Shown here: positions 5,545-5,647 of the stretch, one piece after another | Layout of the letters: the number at the start of each line of letters is the position of its first letter | Position numbering within the stretch: the stretch's first letter is position 1 | Assembly: GCA_030627405.1 (NCBI GenBank) | Contig: DAOUSD010000141.1 | Location: 1 to 5,647 of the forward strand | Length of the DNA: 5,647 bases | DNA from: Deltaproteobacteria bacterium | GTDB lineage: Bacteria; Desulfobacterota; Desulfobacteria; Desulfobacterales; ETH-SRB1 | Reading direction: 5' to 3' | Translations under genes and position numbers: made by a program | Notes under the pieces: model-generated | What the model saw: only the letters and a program-made list of their open reading frames with translations | The model's database searches: none | What the model was told of the DNA's origin: nothing

Positions 5545-5647
5545 GTAAAAGTTCACCACGGAACGACACGGAGTTTCACTGAAAATTGAAAACAATGAGT
5601 AAGTGTAACTACTCAGGTTCACAGTTTTATGGTTCACTGTTAGAGAA
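5545..5647 (+). repeat. Palindromic repeat, copy 2, cut by the window end
   Basis: Bases 5545-5609 are identical to 876-940 (65 of 65). Similarity continues in patches (TCAGGTT, ACAGTT, GTTCAC, TTAGAGA) up to the window end, at a visibly lower level. Only the first arm is visible, so whether a matching inverted arm follows cannot be tested here. It begins 30 bases after the lnt stop and has the same orientation as copy 1. A reading frame should not be called within it. Confidence 0.85.

Overview
The window reads as AT-leaning chromosomal DNA of a Gram-negative bacterium. The presence of lnt (apolipoprotein N-acyltransferase) implies an outer membrane with triacylated lipoproteins. The gamma subunit belongs to the alternative, sodium-type F1F0 ATPase (N-ATPase), which occurs sporadically in marine and anaerobic lineages. 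Together with dispersed CACGGA-type palindromic repeats and a solo DruA-type gene, this fits a deltaproteobacterial sulfate reducer (Desulfobacterales-like). That placement is inference and no more precise name can be supported.

Layout. Bases 1-822 hold the 3' end of an N-ATPase gamma subunit gene, probably the last gene of that operon. Bases 823-1136 are non-coding and are mostly filled by a long imperfect palindrome (875-1084). A two-gene cassette follows: a small two-helix membrane protein of unknown function (1137-1592) and, 3 bases later, a CzcD/ZnT-type cation diffusion facilitator (1596-2531). Bases 2532-2722 are non-coding and hold what may be a decayed reading frame on the minus strand. 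From 2723 to 3866 lies a 1144-bp unit bounded by perfect 17-bp inverted repeats. It carries its own near-consensus promoter, a DruA-like (DUF4338) gene (2877-3785) and the first codons of an overlapping second gene whose remainder is missing. Directly outside its right end is a good promoter (3883-3911), then lnt from a TTG start (3952-5514). The window ends in a second copy of the palindromic repeat (5545-5647), in the same orientation as the first and identical to it over 65 bases.

How the genes relate. The housekeeping genes (N-ATPase gamma, metal exporter, lnt) have no evident functional link. The interesting part is the mobile-looking material between them: a DruA-like protein with no other Druantia components inside inverted repeats, and paired long palindromes about 4.67 kb apart. 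The most noteworthy reading is that the DruA-like gene is part of, or is, the mobility machinery of a small insertion element rather than a phage-defence gene.
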